A DNA stretch of 64,000 nt from Adlercreutzia rubneri (GTDB lineage Bacteria; Actinomycetota; Coriobacteriia; Coriobacteriales; Eggerthellaceae), in assembly GCF_009755265.1 (NCBI RefSeq), contig NZ_WPOO01000011.1:1-64000 (forward strand). The letters are read 5' to 3'. This document shows, piece by piece, positions 32,936-40,759 of the stretch. The notes below the pieces were generated by a model that was not told the origin of the DNA, ran no database searches, and saw only the letters and a list, made by a program, of their open reading frames with translations. Within the stretch, counting starts at the first letter, position 1. Every line of letters starts with the position of its first letter. Position numbers and translations under genes: made by a program.

Positions 32936-34594
32936 GTGACATTCGATTCCGCGAAACCGCTGGTGGTGGAAATCGGCCTTGGCTGCTATTTCTGGCTGGC
33001 GCTGTGCACGCTGCTGTCGGGCGCGCTGTACCCCGCGCTGGAGGTGGGCACCGCTTGTCAGATACCGCTGACACTGTCGTGCGACGCAGGGCTGCTTCTG
33101 GGCTTCGCGGGGTGCCTGGCCGTGGCGCAGAGCGGCGGGCGGACCTTCGGGGCATCGAGCCTTGCGGGAACCGACCGCACTTCCGGCGCCGTCGTGCTGC
33201 CGTTTCTGCTAGCCTGCACGACGAGCGCCTCCATCTTGCTGCGGGCGGGGATGCTCTTCGAAGATGCAGCGGTACCCATGATCGCGGGCGACGTGCTGCT
33301 CGGCGCGTCCTTGGCCGCTGCCGGATACCTCTGGTGGCTCGCCTTTTCCGGCGAACCGCCGCGCGGCGCGTTCCTTCGGCTCGTGCGCGCGCTGCTCGGC
33401 GCCAGCATCGCCTTTGTCGCGCTCAGCCTCATGCCGCGCGGCATTCTGCTGCTTTGCGCCTGCTTGGTGGCGCCCGTCGCCATGGGTCTGGGACTGGCGG
33501 CGCAGCTCCCGGAAACCAAAGCGAGCAGCAGCAAGGCTCATCCTGGAACCGGCGAAGACAAGACCCCCCTAGCCGCTGACGTGCTGCGCAGCGCCGAAGT
33601 CAAAAGCGCGCTTAACGCCGATGCCGCCAGCACCGGCGCCGAAGCCGAGCGGCCCGCGCCCTTGCCCCGCGTGCTCTCGGCCTCCATCGTCATCTCGGTC
33701 TTCGTGGCCGATTTGCTGCTCAGCCTGTTCCCCGTGTCGCTCTTCTCGGAGGCAAGCCCGCTTTTCGCGCCGCTGACCGGCGACCCAGCCGCGGCGGTCC
33801 TCGGCAACCTCACCGAGCCGGCCTTTATCGCTGCGCTGCTCATCGCCCTGTTTTCGGTCGCCGCCCTTCTGCTTGAAGAGCGCGGGCGCCTGCGCCTCCC
33901 GCTCGTGTGCTCCGTGGGATTTTTCGCCGTGGCCGTGGGGTTCGTCACCTTCCCCTACCACCTTCCCGGCGGAGCACCCATCGGCATCGCCGAAGCCGGG
34001 CGCGTCATCATTCTCGTCTTCATCATCATGGCGCTTCTGCGCTACTACCAGGGCTGCCCGCCGCAGGCGTGGCTCATCCCCCTCGCCCGGCTCGCGTGCC
34101 TGTGCGCCCTGGCCATGGCCGTGGCCGACGTGCTTGTCATGACGCTGTACCTGAACCCGGCCCTCGACCTGTTCGACTTCACCAACCGCACCATCTTCGG
34201 CGGCGTTGGCGTCCTGGTTCTGGTGGCACTGCTGCTGGGGCCCATGCCCCATGTCTACGAGGTCGTGCGCCGGGGGGCATGCCACTCGGAAGCCGCAGGG
34301 AACAATGCCGAAAATACCGACGAAGGAGCCGAAAGCGCGGCGGCGGTTTCCCTTCAACGCGAGGAGCTGGCCGAAGCGCACCTGGACGCCTTCGCCAGCA
34401 CCCACCGCCTCTCGCCCCGCGAGCGGGAGATCCTAGGGCTCATCTCGAAGGGCCGCGACGTTCCCTACATCGAGCAGGAGCTCGTGCTTTCCAAGAGCAC
34501 CGTGAAGACCCACATCCGCCACATCTACGAGAAGTGCGAGGTCTCCTCCCGCCAGGCCCTGATCGACCTCCTGCAGTCGCACCCGGGAGACTGA
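32936..34594 (+). CDS. membrane-bound LuxR-family transcriptional regulator
   Basis: Regulator of 552 residues. About twelve hydrophobic segments fill residues 1-450, interrupted by a polar loop of about 55 residues (KASSSKAHPGTGEDKTPLAA and on). The C-terminal LuxR/FixJ helix-turn-helix is LSPREREILGLISKGRDVPY, then LSKSTVKTHIRHIYEKCEV. GTG at 32936 is chosen because AAAGGAGG stands 5 nt before it. Membrane LuxR proteins of this plan are abundant in Eggerthellaceae and often sit beside exported reductases (family knowledge). This one is divergent from such a reductase, so ligand-sensing control of it is likely. Confidence 0.88.
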   Translation: MTFDSAKPLVVEIGLGCYFWLALCTLLSGALYPALEVGTACQIPLTLSCDAGLLLGFAGCLAVAQSGGRTFGASSLAGTDRTSGAVVLPFLLACTTSASILLRAGMLFEDAAVPMIAGDVLLGASLAAAGYLWWLAFSGEPPRGAFLRLVRALLGASIAFVALSLMPRGILLLCACLVAPVAMGLGLAAQLPETKASSSKAHPGTGEDKTPLAADVLRSAEVKSALNADAASTGAEAERPAPLPRVLSASIVISVFVADLLLSLFPVSLFSEASPLFAPLTGDPAAAVLGNLTEPAFIAALLIALFSVAALLLEERGRLRLPLVCSVGFFAVAVGFVTFPYHLPGGAPIGIAEAGRVIILVFIIMALLRYYQGCPPQAWLIPLARLACLCALAMAVADVLVMTLYLNPALDLFDFTNRTIFGGVGVLVLVALLLGPMPHVYEVVRRGACHSEAAGNNAENTDEGAESAAAVSLQREELAEAHLDAFASTHRLSPREREILGLISKGRDVPYIEQELVLSKSTVKTHIRHIYEKCEVSSRQALIDLLQSHPGD

Positions 34595-34687
34595 GGAAGC
34601 AGCCTCATTGAGGCCAGCACTCCCCCTACAACGGCGCACGCCGCGTCATCCAGCTCGGCAGCGAGTCGGCCGAGCAGGTGGGTCTCC

Positions 34688-34834
34688 CTAATCGTCCACC
34701 TGCAGCTCGACGAAGGCGCTTTCGGGGCTGTGCTCGCCGGCATCGTTCACCGAGCGCACGCGCAGCACGTAGAAGCCCGCCTTCGCCGGGGTATAACCGA
34801 AGGTCCAGATGGGGTTCTGGTTGTCGTTAAATGC
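34688..34834 (-). pseudogene. 3' fragment of a gene with fibronectin-III-like end
   Basis: About 48 codons read TAFNDNQNPIWTFGYTPAKA, then GFYVLRVRSVNDAGEHSPES and a TAG stop. This looks like the last strands of a fibronectin-type or Ig-like domain of a surface protein. It has no start and abuts the stop of ispF, overlapping its last bases in another frame, so it is the tail left by a deletion. Confidence 0.45.
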
Positions 34835-35318
34835 GGTACACGAGACAGGTGGCGTAGGCGGTGATGCCCTCTTCGCGGCCTTCGGGACCCAAGTGCTCGG
34901 TGGTGGTGGCCTTCACGCCCACGTTCTCCACGGGAAGGCCCATGGCGGCGGCCAGGTTCTCGCGCATGGCCTCGCGGTAGGGAGAGAGCTTCGGAGCCTG
35001 GGCGGCAATGACGCTGTCCACGTCGATGATCTCGAAACCGCGCTCGCGCACGAAGCGAGCCACCTCGGCGAGCAGCTTAAGCGAGTCGGCATCCTTGTAG
35101 GCCGGGTCGGTGTCGGGAAACAGCTTCCCGATGTCGCCCCCGCGCACGGCGCCCAAAAGCGCGTCGGAGATAGCGTGGGCCAGCACGTCGGCATCGGAGT
35201 GCCCGTCGAGCCCCTGATGGTGCGGAATGTCCACCCCGCCCAAGATGAGCTTGCGGCCCGGAGCAAAAGCATGCACATCCATTCCCAGCCCCGTCCGAAG
35301 ATTGCGCAGGTCGTTCAT
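34827..35318 (-). CDS. ispF: 2-C-methyl-D-erythritol 2,4-cyclodiphosphate synthase
   Basis: MEP-pathway enzyme forming the cyclodiphosphate precursor of isoprenoids; 163 residues, normal length. Metal ligands lie in GLGMDVHAF (Asp and His) and in the loop GGVDIPHHQGLDGHSDADVL; KATTTEHLG is the C-terminal signature. ispD lies upstream on the same strand, but a 261-bp gap with a long inverted repeat separates them, so co-transcription is uncertain. Confidence 0.95.
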   Translation of the reverse strand: MNDLRNLRTGLGMDVHAFAPGRKLILGGVDIPHHQGLDGHSDADVLAHAISDALLGAVRGGDIGKLFPDTDPAYKDADSLKLLAEVARFVRERGFEIIDVDSVIAAQAPKLSPYREAMRENLAAAMGLPVENVGVKATTTEHLGPEGREEGITAYATCLVYRI

Positions 35319-35401
35319 ACCGGCTCCTTCCGCCTTCTTCCATCACGCATATCGCCTCTGAAAACCCTTCTCATTTCCTTCTCGGTCATCGAAAAGGCTC
35401 G

Positions 35402-35560
35402 TTTCTGCAGCAAATCGCGAGTTATAAGCGTCTGAGCGATGCGCTTCACCGCATTCCAGGTTTTCCGCCCAGCAAAACCCCAGGTCAGAAATTCGCAGCT
35501 TTTGAATGTCTCGAACGAAGCAAGCTCCAGACGCTTATAACTCGCGATTTGCTGCAGAAA
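35402..35560. repeat. 32-bp perfect inverted repeat between ispD and ispF
   Basis: Left arm 35402-35433 starts TTTCTGCAGCAAATCGCGAG; the right arm 35529-35560 is its exact complement (32 bp). A nested stem GGTTTT/AAAACC (35459-35464 and 35474-35479) sits at the apex. As RNA it would be a very stable ~160-nt hairpin, stronger than a normal terminator. No U-tract follows. Confidence 0.65.
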
Positions 35561-35579
35561 GTGGCCTCTTCGTTAACCG

Positions 35580-36422
35580 TCATCGATGCTCGGAGTTCAA
35601 AAGCATAGTCCGAACGGCACTGGCGAGAAGCACATAGTCCTCGGGCACCGTAAGCTTAATGTTGTCGCGCTTCCCTTCCACGATCAGCACTTTGCCGCCA
35701 AGCCGCTCGATGAGCGACGAGTCGTCGGTTCCCACGAAGCCGTCGGACAGCGCGCTCGCATGGGCGCGGCGGTAGATGCCCGCGCGGAAGACCTGGGGCG
35801 TCTGGGCATTCCAGAAGACCGAACGGTCGGGGGTGCCCACCACCACGCCGTCTTCCACGACCTTCAGCGTATCCACCGCCGGATGTGCCACAATGGCGCC
35901 GTCGGCATCGAAGTTGCCCTTGACCATGTTGATGGTGTGCTCGATGAGATCCGGCGACACGAGCGGTCGGGCGCCATCGTGCAGCACCACGTATTCGTAC
36001 TCGTCGCCCACCATCTCGAGCCCCGAAAACGCCGACTCCTGGCGAATGGCCCCCGAGGGCGCGAGCACCACGGGCGTGACGAAGGGGAACGGGTCGATGG
36101 CGCGGGACAAGTACTCGTGCATGCGCTCCTCGGGGCACACGATGACGATGAGCCCCACATCTCCTACCGCGTCGAAGGCCTCGGCCGACCACGTAAGGAT
36201 GGGCTTGCCGGCAATCTCCACCAGCTGCTTGCCACCTTCTTTGCCGAAGCGCTCCCCTGTGCCACCGGCCAGAATGATGGCCGCCGTCTGGGGCTTTTTG
36301 TCCACTTTGCCCTGCAGCTGCAGAAGCGGCGAGCTCAGGGCATCGAAATCGAGCTCATCCATGCAAAAGGACGGCTCGCGAAGAACCGAGGGCTCGGTGA
36401 CGGGATCGATGATGTTCGGCAT
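35580..36422 (-). CDS. ispD: 2-C-methyl-D-erythritol 4-phosphate cytidylyltransferase
   Basis: Third step of the MEP pathway. 280 residues; the nucleotidyltransferase core starts at about 47 with AAIILAGGTGERFGKEGGKQ and includes VVLHDGARPLVSPDLIEHT and WNAQTPQVF. About 45 extra residues precede the core (MPNIIDPVTEPSVLREPSFC and on), with no domain that I recognise. ATG at 36422 has AGGGGG upstream; earlier ATGs lack one. Lies between two inverted-repeat clusters. Confidence 0.94.
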   Translation of the reverse strand: MPNIIDPVTEPSVLREPSFCMDELDFDALSSPLLQLQGKVDKKPQTAAIILAGGTGERFGKEGGKQLVEIAGKPILTWSAEAFDAVGDVGLIVIVCPEERMHEYLSRAIDPFPFVTPVVLAPSGAIRQESAFSGLEMVGDEYEYVVLHDGARPLVSPDLIEHTINMVKGNFDADGAIVAHPAVDTLKVVEDGVVVGTPDRSVFWNAQTPQVFRAGIYRRAHASALSDGFVGTDDSSLIERLGGKVLIVEGKRDNIKLTVPEDYVLLASAVRTMLLNSEHR

Positions 36423-36496
36423 AAGTACCCCCTGAGGGCTCGTGGAATGTTGGGACATAGTATAAGCCATCGCGCGCATTTTCGGTTTTCTTCCGC

Positions 36497-36621
36497 AAAT
36501 GCCACTTCAGGCCCGCTTTGGTAAGGCGCGAGGACGAAAAATGCCAGTTGAAGCCCGCTTTGGTAAGATTTCGAGCTCCAGAGGTCTTGCGCCCTTACCA
36601 TTCCGGGGTCGAACTGGCATT
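36497..36621. repeat. inverted-repeat cluster with two direct and one inverted copy
   Basis: In the 405-bp gap 36423-36827: direct copies of AATGCC-(A/C)-(C/G)TT-(C/G)-A-GCCCGCTTTGGTAAG at 36497-36525 and 36537-36567 and an inverted copy at 36594-36621 (CTTACCATTCC...GAACTGGCATT). Same plan as 28474-28678 but unrelated sequence. The remainder holds the clpC terminator and nothing else that I can see. Confidence 0.6.
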
Positions 36622-36669
36622 CGGGAAGGGAAAATCGAAATCGTCCCCAATCGCGGTTCAGACATGAAG

Positions 36670-36693
36670 AAGGAGGCTCCGGGGAGCCTCCTT
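36670..36693 (-). terminator. hairpin after clpC
   Basis: AAGGAGGCTCC/GGAGCCTCCTT, a perfect 11-bp palindromic stem 135 bp after the clpC stop. On the minus strand CTTCTTCAT follows, a weak U-tract. Confidence 0.5.
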
Positions 36694-36827
36694 GTAGACG
36701 CGGTTAGAATACGCTCGAATTACGACTGGGCGCAGCTGCGTCGGAGCCGAGGCGCGGCCTCAGTTGGCACCGAAACGCAGCCGGGGCGGAACCGAAGGAC
36801 AGCCCCGCTAGCGCCGAAAGGCCGCCC

Positions 36828-39410
36828 CTACTCCCCTCCCGCCAGAGAACCAGCGGGGGTGCCGGCGCCACGGCCGCTTCCCACGCCAGCGTGGCCCAGG
36901 TCGTAGTTCGTCAGCAGCAACTCGGCGTCACGGGCGATGGAGTCGCGCTTGCGAGGCGCCGGGATGGAACCGGTTCCCTCGGAGAACACCAGCTCCTCAC
37001 CGTCCTCGGACACGGTGACGTCCACCACCGAACCGCTTGTCCAGCGGCCCTCAAGGATCTGCTCGGACAGCGGATCCTCCAGCATGCGCTGGATGGCGCG
37101 ACGCAAAGGACGCGCGCCGAAGGCGGTATCAGTGCCCTCTTTGGCCACGAGGCGTTTGGCGGCGTCGTCCAGGTTGATAGTCATGTTCTGGGCAATCATG
37201 CGCTCGCGCAACTCGGCCACCATGAGGTCGACGATCTGCACGATCTCGTCCTCGGTCAGGCTCTTGAACACGATGATCTCGTCGATGCGGTTCAAGAATT
37301 CCGGACGGAAGGCGTTCTTCAGCTCGTGCATGACGCGGCTCTTGATCTCCTTGTCGGAAAGCCCGTTCTGCCCCGAGTTCGAGAAGCCCAGCGTGGTCGT
37401 GGTGGTGATGTCGCGGGCGCCCACGTTCGAGGTCATGATGATGACGGTGTTGCGGAAGTCCACGGTGCGGCCCTGGGCGTCCGTGAGGCGCCCCTCCTCC
37501 AGAATTTGCAGCAGGATGTTGAACACATCCGGATGCGCCTTCTCAATCTCGTCGAAGAGCACCACCGAGTACGGGCGCTGCCGCACGGCCTTGGTGAGCT
37601 GGCCGCCCTCGTCGAAGCCCACGTAGCCCGGAGGCGAACCCACCAGGCGCGACACCGTGTGCTTCTCCATGTACTCGGACATGTCGAAGGACAGCAGCGC
37701 GTCCTCGGAGTTGAACAAGAACTCTGCCAGCGCCTTGGAAAGCTCGGTCTTGCCCACACCCGACGGCCCCAGGAAGATGAACGAGCCGGCCGGGCGCTTC
37801 GGATCCTTCAGGCCGGAACGGGAGCGGCGGATGGCTTTGGAAAGCGCCGTGACGGCCTCGTCCTGGCCGATGATGCGCTCGTGCAGGACGCCTTCCATAC
37901 GCAAGAGCTTCTCGGTCTCGGCCTCGGTGAGGTTGCTCACGGGCACGCCGGTGGACATGGATACCACGTCGGCGATGTCCTCAACCGTGACGTTCTGCAC
38001 CGTCTTAGAGGTGTCCTCTTCCCATTGCTTCTCGGCCTCTTCGCGCTCCTTCTTCAGAGCCTCTTCCTCGTCGCGCAGCTCGGCGGCGCGCTCGAAGTTC
38101 TGGTCGCCGATGGCGCGGTCCTTCTCGGCGCGGCACTTCCGCAGCTTCTCGTCCAAGTCGCGCAGCTCTTTGGGCAGCGTCATGTTGCGGATGCGCATGC
38201 GGGCGCCGGCCTCGTCCATGACGTCGATGGCCTTGTCGGGCAGGTAGCGATCCTGGATATAGCGGTTCGCCAGCTGCACGGCGGCGGTCAGCGCCTCGTC
38301 GGTGAAGTGCACGCCGTGGTGCGCCTCGTACTTGTCGCGCAGGCCCTCCATGATGCGCACGGCCTGTTCCTCGTTGGGCTCGTTGATGGTAAGCGGTTGG
38401 AAGCGGCGCTCCAGCGCAGAGTCCTTCTCCAGGTGCTTGCGGAACTCCTCCAGGGTGGTGGCGCCGATGATCTGGATCTCGCCGCGCGACAGCGGGGGCT
38501 TCAGAATGGCCGCCGCGTCGATGGAGCCCTCGGCGGAGCCGGCGCCGATGATGGTGTGGATCTCGTCGATGAACAGCAGCACATCGCCGGCGTCCATGAC
38601 CTCCTTGATGACCTTCTTCAGGCGCTCCTCGAACTCGCCGCGGTACTTCGAGCCGGCCACGAGCGCGGAAACGTCCAGCGTGATGAGGCGCTTGTTGCGC
38701 AGGATGTCGGGCACCTGGTTGGCCACGATGAGCTGGGCCAGGCCTTCGGCGATGGCCGTTTTGCCCACGCCGGGCTCGCCCAGAATGAGCGGGTTGTTCT
38801 TCTGGCGGCGCGAGAGGATCTGCATGACGCGCTCGATCTCCGAGGCACGGCCGATCACCGGATCTAGCTTGCCCTCGCGGGCCTTCTTGGTGAGGTCGGT
38901 GCCGAATTCGGTGAGCATGGAGTCCGATGAGCTGGGCCCGTCGAAGCCCGTGCGCCCGGCGTAGACCGGCGACTGGCCCACCAGGTCGTTCAGCGCCCCG
39001 CGCACGTCGTCGCCGGAGACGTTCAGCCGGCCCAGCACCTCGAGCGCCGTGCCCTCGCCCTCGCGCACGATGCCGAGCAGCAAGTGCTCCGTGGAGATGT
39101 AGGACTGCCCCATCCGCATGGCCTCGCGCAGCGAGTTCTCCAGCACGCGCTTGACGCGCGGCGTGAAGGAGAGGTGCCCCGAGACATCGGTGTCCTCGTC
39201 GATGGTGACCACCTGGCGGATGGCCTGAACGACGCCGTCGTAGCTGACGTTCAAGCGGTCGAGCGCCTGGGCGGCAAGACCGTCCTTCTCCTGGATGAGG
39301 CCGAGCAGGATATGCTCGGTGCCCACGTAGGGCTGGTGAAGCGAGCGCGCCTCATCCTGAGCCAGGACAAGCACTTTGCGCGCCTTGTCCGTGAATTTCT
39401 CGAATGACAT
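36828..39410 (-). CDS. clpC: ATP-dependent Clp protease ATPase subunit ClpC
   Basis: Hsp100 unfoldase of 860 residues that feeds ClpP. Two Clp-N repeats (1-145, KFTDKARKVLVLAQDEARSL) precede AAA-1 with Walker A GEPGVGKTAIAEG, a UVR motif middle domain (NFERAAELRDEEEALKKERE) and AAA-2 with GPSGVGKTELSKAL. The C-terminus ends in a Gly/Ala-rich tail (GHAGVGSGRGAGTPAGSLAG). ATG at 39410 starts MSFEKFTDKA as in homologues. ctsR, mcsA and mcsB, which accompany clpC in Firmicutes, are absent here. Confidence 0.97.
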   Translation of the reverse strand: MSFEKFTDKARKVLVLAQDEARSLHQPYVGTEHILLGLIQEKDGLAAQALDRLNVSYDGVVQAIRQVVTIDEDTDVSGHLSFTPRVKRVLENSLREAMRMGQSYISTEHLLLGIVREGEGTALEVLGRLNVSGDDVRGALNDLVGQSPVYAGRTGFDGPSSSDSMLTEFGTDLTKKAREGKLDPVIGRASEIERVMQILSRRQKNNPLILGEPGVGKTAIAEGLAQLIVANQVPDILRNKRLITLDVSALVAGSKYRGEFEERLKKVIKEVMDAGDVLLFIDEIHTIIGAGSAEGSIDAAAILKPPLSRGEIQIIGATTLEEFRKHLEKDSALERRFQPLTINEPNEEQAVRIMEGLRDKYEAHHGVHFTDEALTAAVQLANRYIQDRYLPDKAIDVMDEAGARMRIRNMTLPKELRDLDEKLRKCRAEKDRAIGDQNFERAAELRDEEEALKKEREEAEKQWEEDTSKTVQNVTVEDIADVVSMSTGVPVSNLTEAETEKLLRMEGVLHERIIGQDEAVTALSKAIRRSRSGLKDPKRPAGSFIFLGPSGVGKTELSKALAEFLFNSEDALLSFDMSEYMEKHTVSRLVGSPPGYVGFDEGGQLTKAVRQRPYSVVLFDEIEKAHPDVFNILLQILEEGRLTDAQGRTVDFRNTVIIMTSNVGARDITTTTTLGFSNSGQNGLSDKEIKSRVMHELKNAFRPEFLNRIDEIIVFKSLTEDEIVQIVDLMVAELRERMIAQNMTINLDDAAKRLVAKEGTDTAFGARPLRRAIQRMLEDPLSEQILEGRWTSGSVVDVTVSEDGEELVFSEGTGSIPAPRKRDSIARDAELLLTNYDLGHAGVGSGRGAGTPAGSLAGGE

Positions 39411-39550
39411 GGTTGCCTCGTTCCTTGGGTTGGTGCCCTTCTGCGAATGCTTTCTCTCTGGTAAAACTGACACGTCGGGCACGGTAAATAGTTCCCGTGC
39501 AGTTTAGCACTCCCTATCTTGAATTGCTAAACCTGGGTCTTGGAAACCCC

Positions 39551-40612
39551 CTATTTGTGGGCACGTTGTGAGGGATCCGCAGAAGAATTCCGCGAGGGAG
39601 CTTCCTTTTCAGGCTCTTCGGCAACTGCGCGTTCGACCTCCTCGTCGGCGGCGCGCTCCTCCTCGTCGCGGTTGTCTTGACGGGCGTCCTCGCGGCGGAC
39701 GTCGCGCTCGATCTTGCGCAGGTTGGCATTTTGGAACTCGGCCACGAAGCCGGCCGAGAAGATGCCGCCGGGAATGGCCACGAGCGCCACCGAGAGAAAC
39801 ATGATGACCGAGCCCACAATGCGCCCCGCCGGCGTGATGGGCACCAAGTCGCCGTAGCCGGTGCTTGTGACAGTGGTCACGGCCCAGTAGATGCCGGACA
39901 AAAGGTTGTTGAACTTGTCGGGCTGAGCCGGGTGCTCAATCTCGTACATCACGACACTGGCCACCACCACGAGCATGGCGATGACCAGAAACGACGCCAC
40001 GATTTCATGGTAGTGCTTCGAAATGACGCGACCGATGGTGCGCAGCCCGCGCATATAGCGGGAGATCTTTATCAGGCGCACCAACCGCACCACGCTGATG
40101 ACGTTCTGCAGCGCGGGCGTGACGGGCAAAAACCATGCCGCCATATTCGGCCCGAAGGACAAGAGGTCAATGATGCCCCACGGCGAGAAGATATAGCGCA
40201 GCCGAGCACGAGCCGGCGTGCAGTTACCGTAGGCCAAATCGGCAATCCAGATACGAGCGATATATTCCACGAAAAAGCACACCGTGGAGAATCGGTAGAA
40301 GCCCTGGATGATATTGGCCGCCACCGGATCGAGCCCCGGCTGAGCGGAGACGAACACCACCACGGCATTCAGGAGGATGAGCGCGAACAGCGCACCTCCG
40401 ACGATCTTCGCCGGCCAGTTCGCCCGATTCAGGTTCTCCAGAGCGTAGAAGGTTTCCCGTTTGAACGTGGAGGAGTCGCCCAAGCGCCGACGCAGGCTCT
40501 CGCGGCGCGTGCGCTCCTTGCGCCGCCGGCGCTCCTCGCGGCGCTCCCACCGCTCGCGGGCAGCGCGCTCGTCGTCTTCGTCGCGTTGCCGTTCGTCATC
40601 TGTGGCGCTCAT
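39551..40612 (-). CDS. voltage-gated-type potassium channel
   Basis: Ion channel of 353 residues. A highly charged N-terminus (about 55 residues, Arg/Glu-rich) precedes six membrane segments. S4 carries spaced arginines (RLVRLIKISRYMRGLR), and the selectivity filter is TSTGYGDLVP, the K+ signature. The C-terminus is again a charged coiled coil (about 70 residues). ATG at 40612 follows AGGAGG at 6 nt. Physiological gating cannot be judged from sequence. Single gene. Confidence 0.93.
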   Translation of the reverse strand: MSATDDERQRDEDDERAARERWERREERRRRKERTRRESLRRRLGDSSTFKRETFYALENLNRANWPAKIVGGALFALILLNAVVVFVSAQPGLDPVAANIIQGFYRFSTVCFFVEYIARIWIADLAYGNCTPARARLRYIFSPWGIIDLLSFGPNMAAWFLPVTPALQNVISVVRLVRLIKISRYMRGLRTIGRVISKHYHEIVASFLVIAMLVVVASVVMYEIEHPAQPDKFNNLLSGIYWAVTTVTSTGYGDLVPITPAGRIVGSVIMFLSVALVAIPGGIFSAGFVAEFQNANLRKIERDVRREDARQDNRDEEERAADEEVERAVAEEPEKEAPSRNSSADPSQRAHK

Positions 40613-40698
40613 GGGGCACCTCCTCTCCCCTCTCATTTTAAGCAGGGGCACCGCGGAGATGCGCCGTCATTCACCAGCCGTCAAGAAGCTGGATACAA

Positions 40699-40739
40699 AG
40701 GACGGCCCCCTTCACCGCAGTTGCGAAGGGGGCCGTCCT
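40699..40739 (-). terminator. lysS terminator
   Basis: Perfect 15-bp stem AGGACGGCCCCCTTC/GAAGGGGGCCGTCCT with an 11-nt loop, followed by TTTGT on the minus strand, 21 bp after the lysS stop. Confidence 0.75.
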
Positions 40740-40759
40740 GGAGTCGTCAGCGCAAGCGC

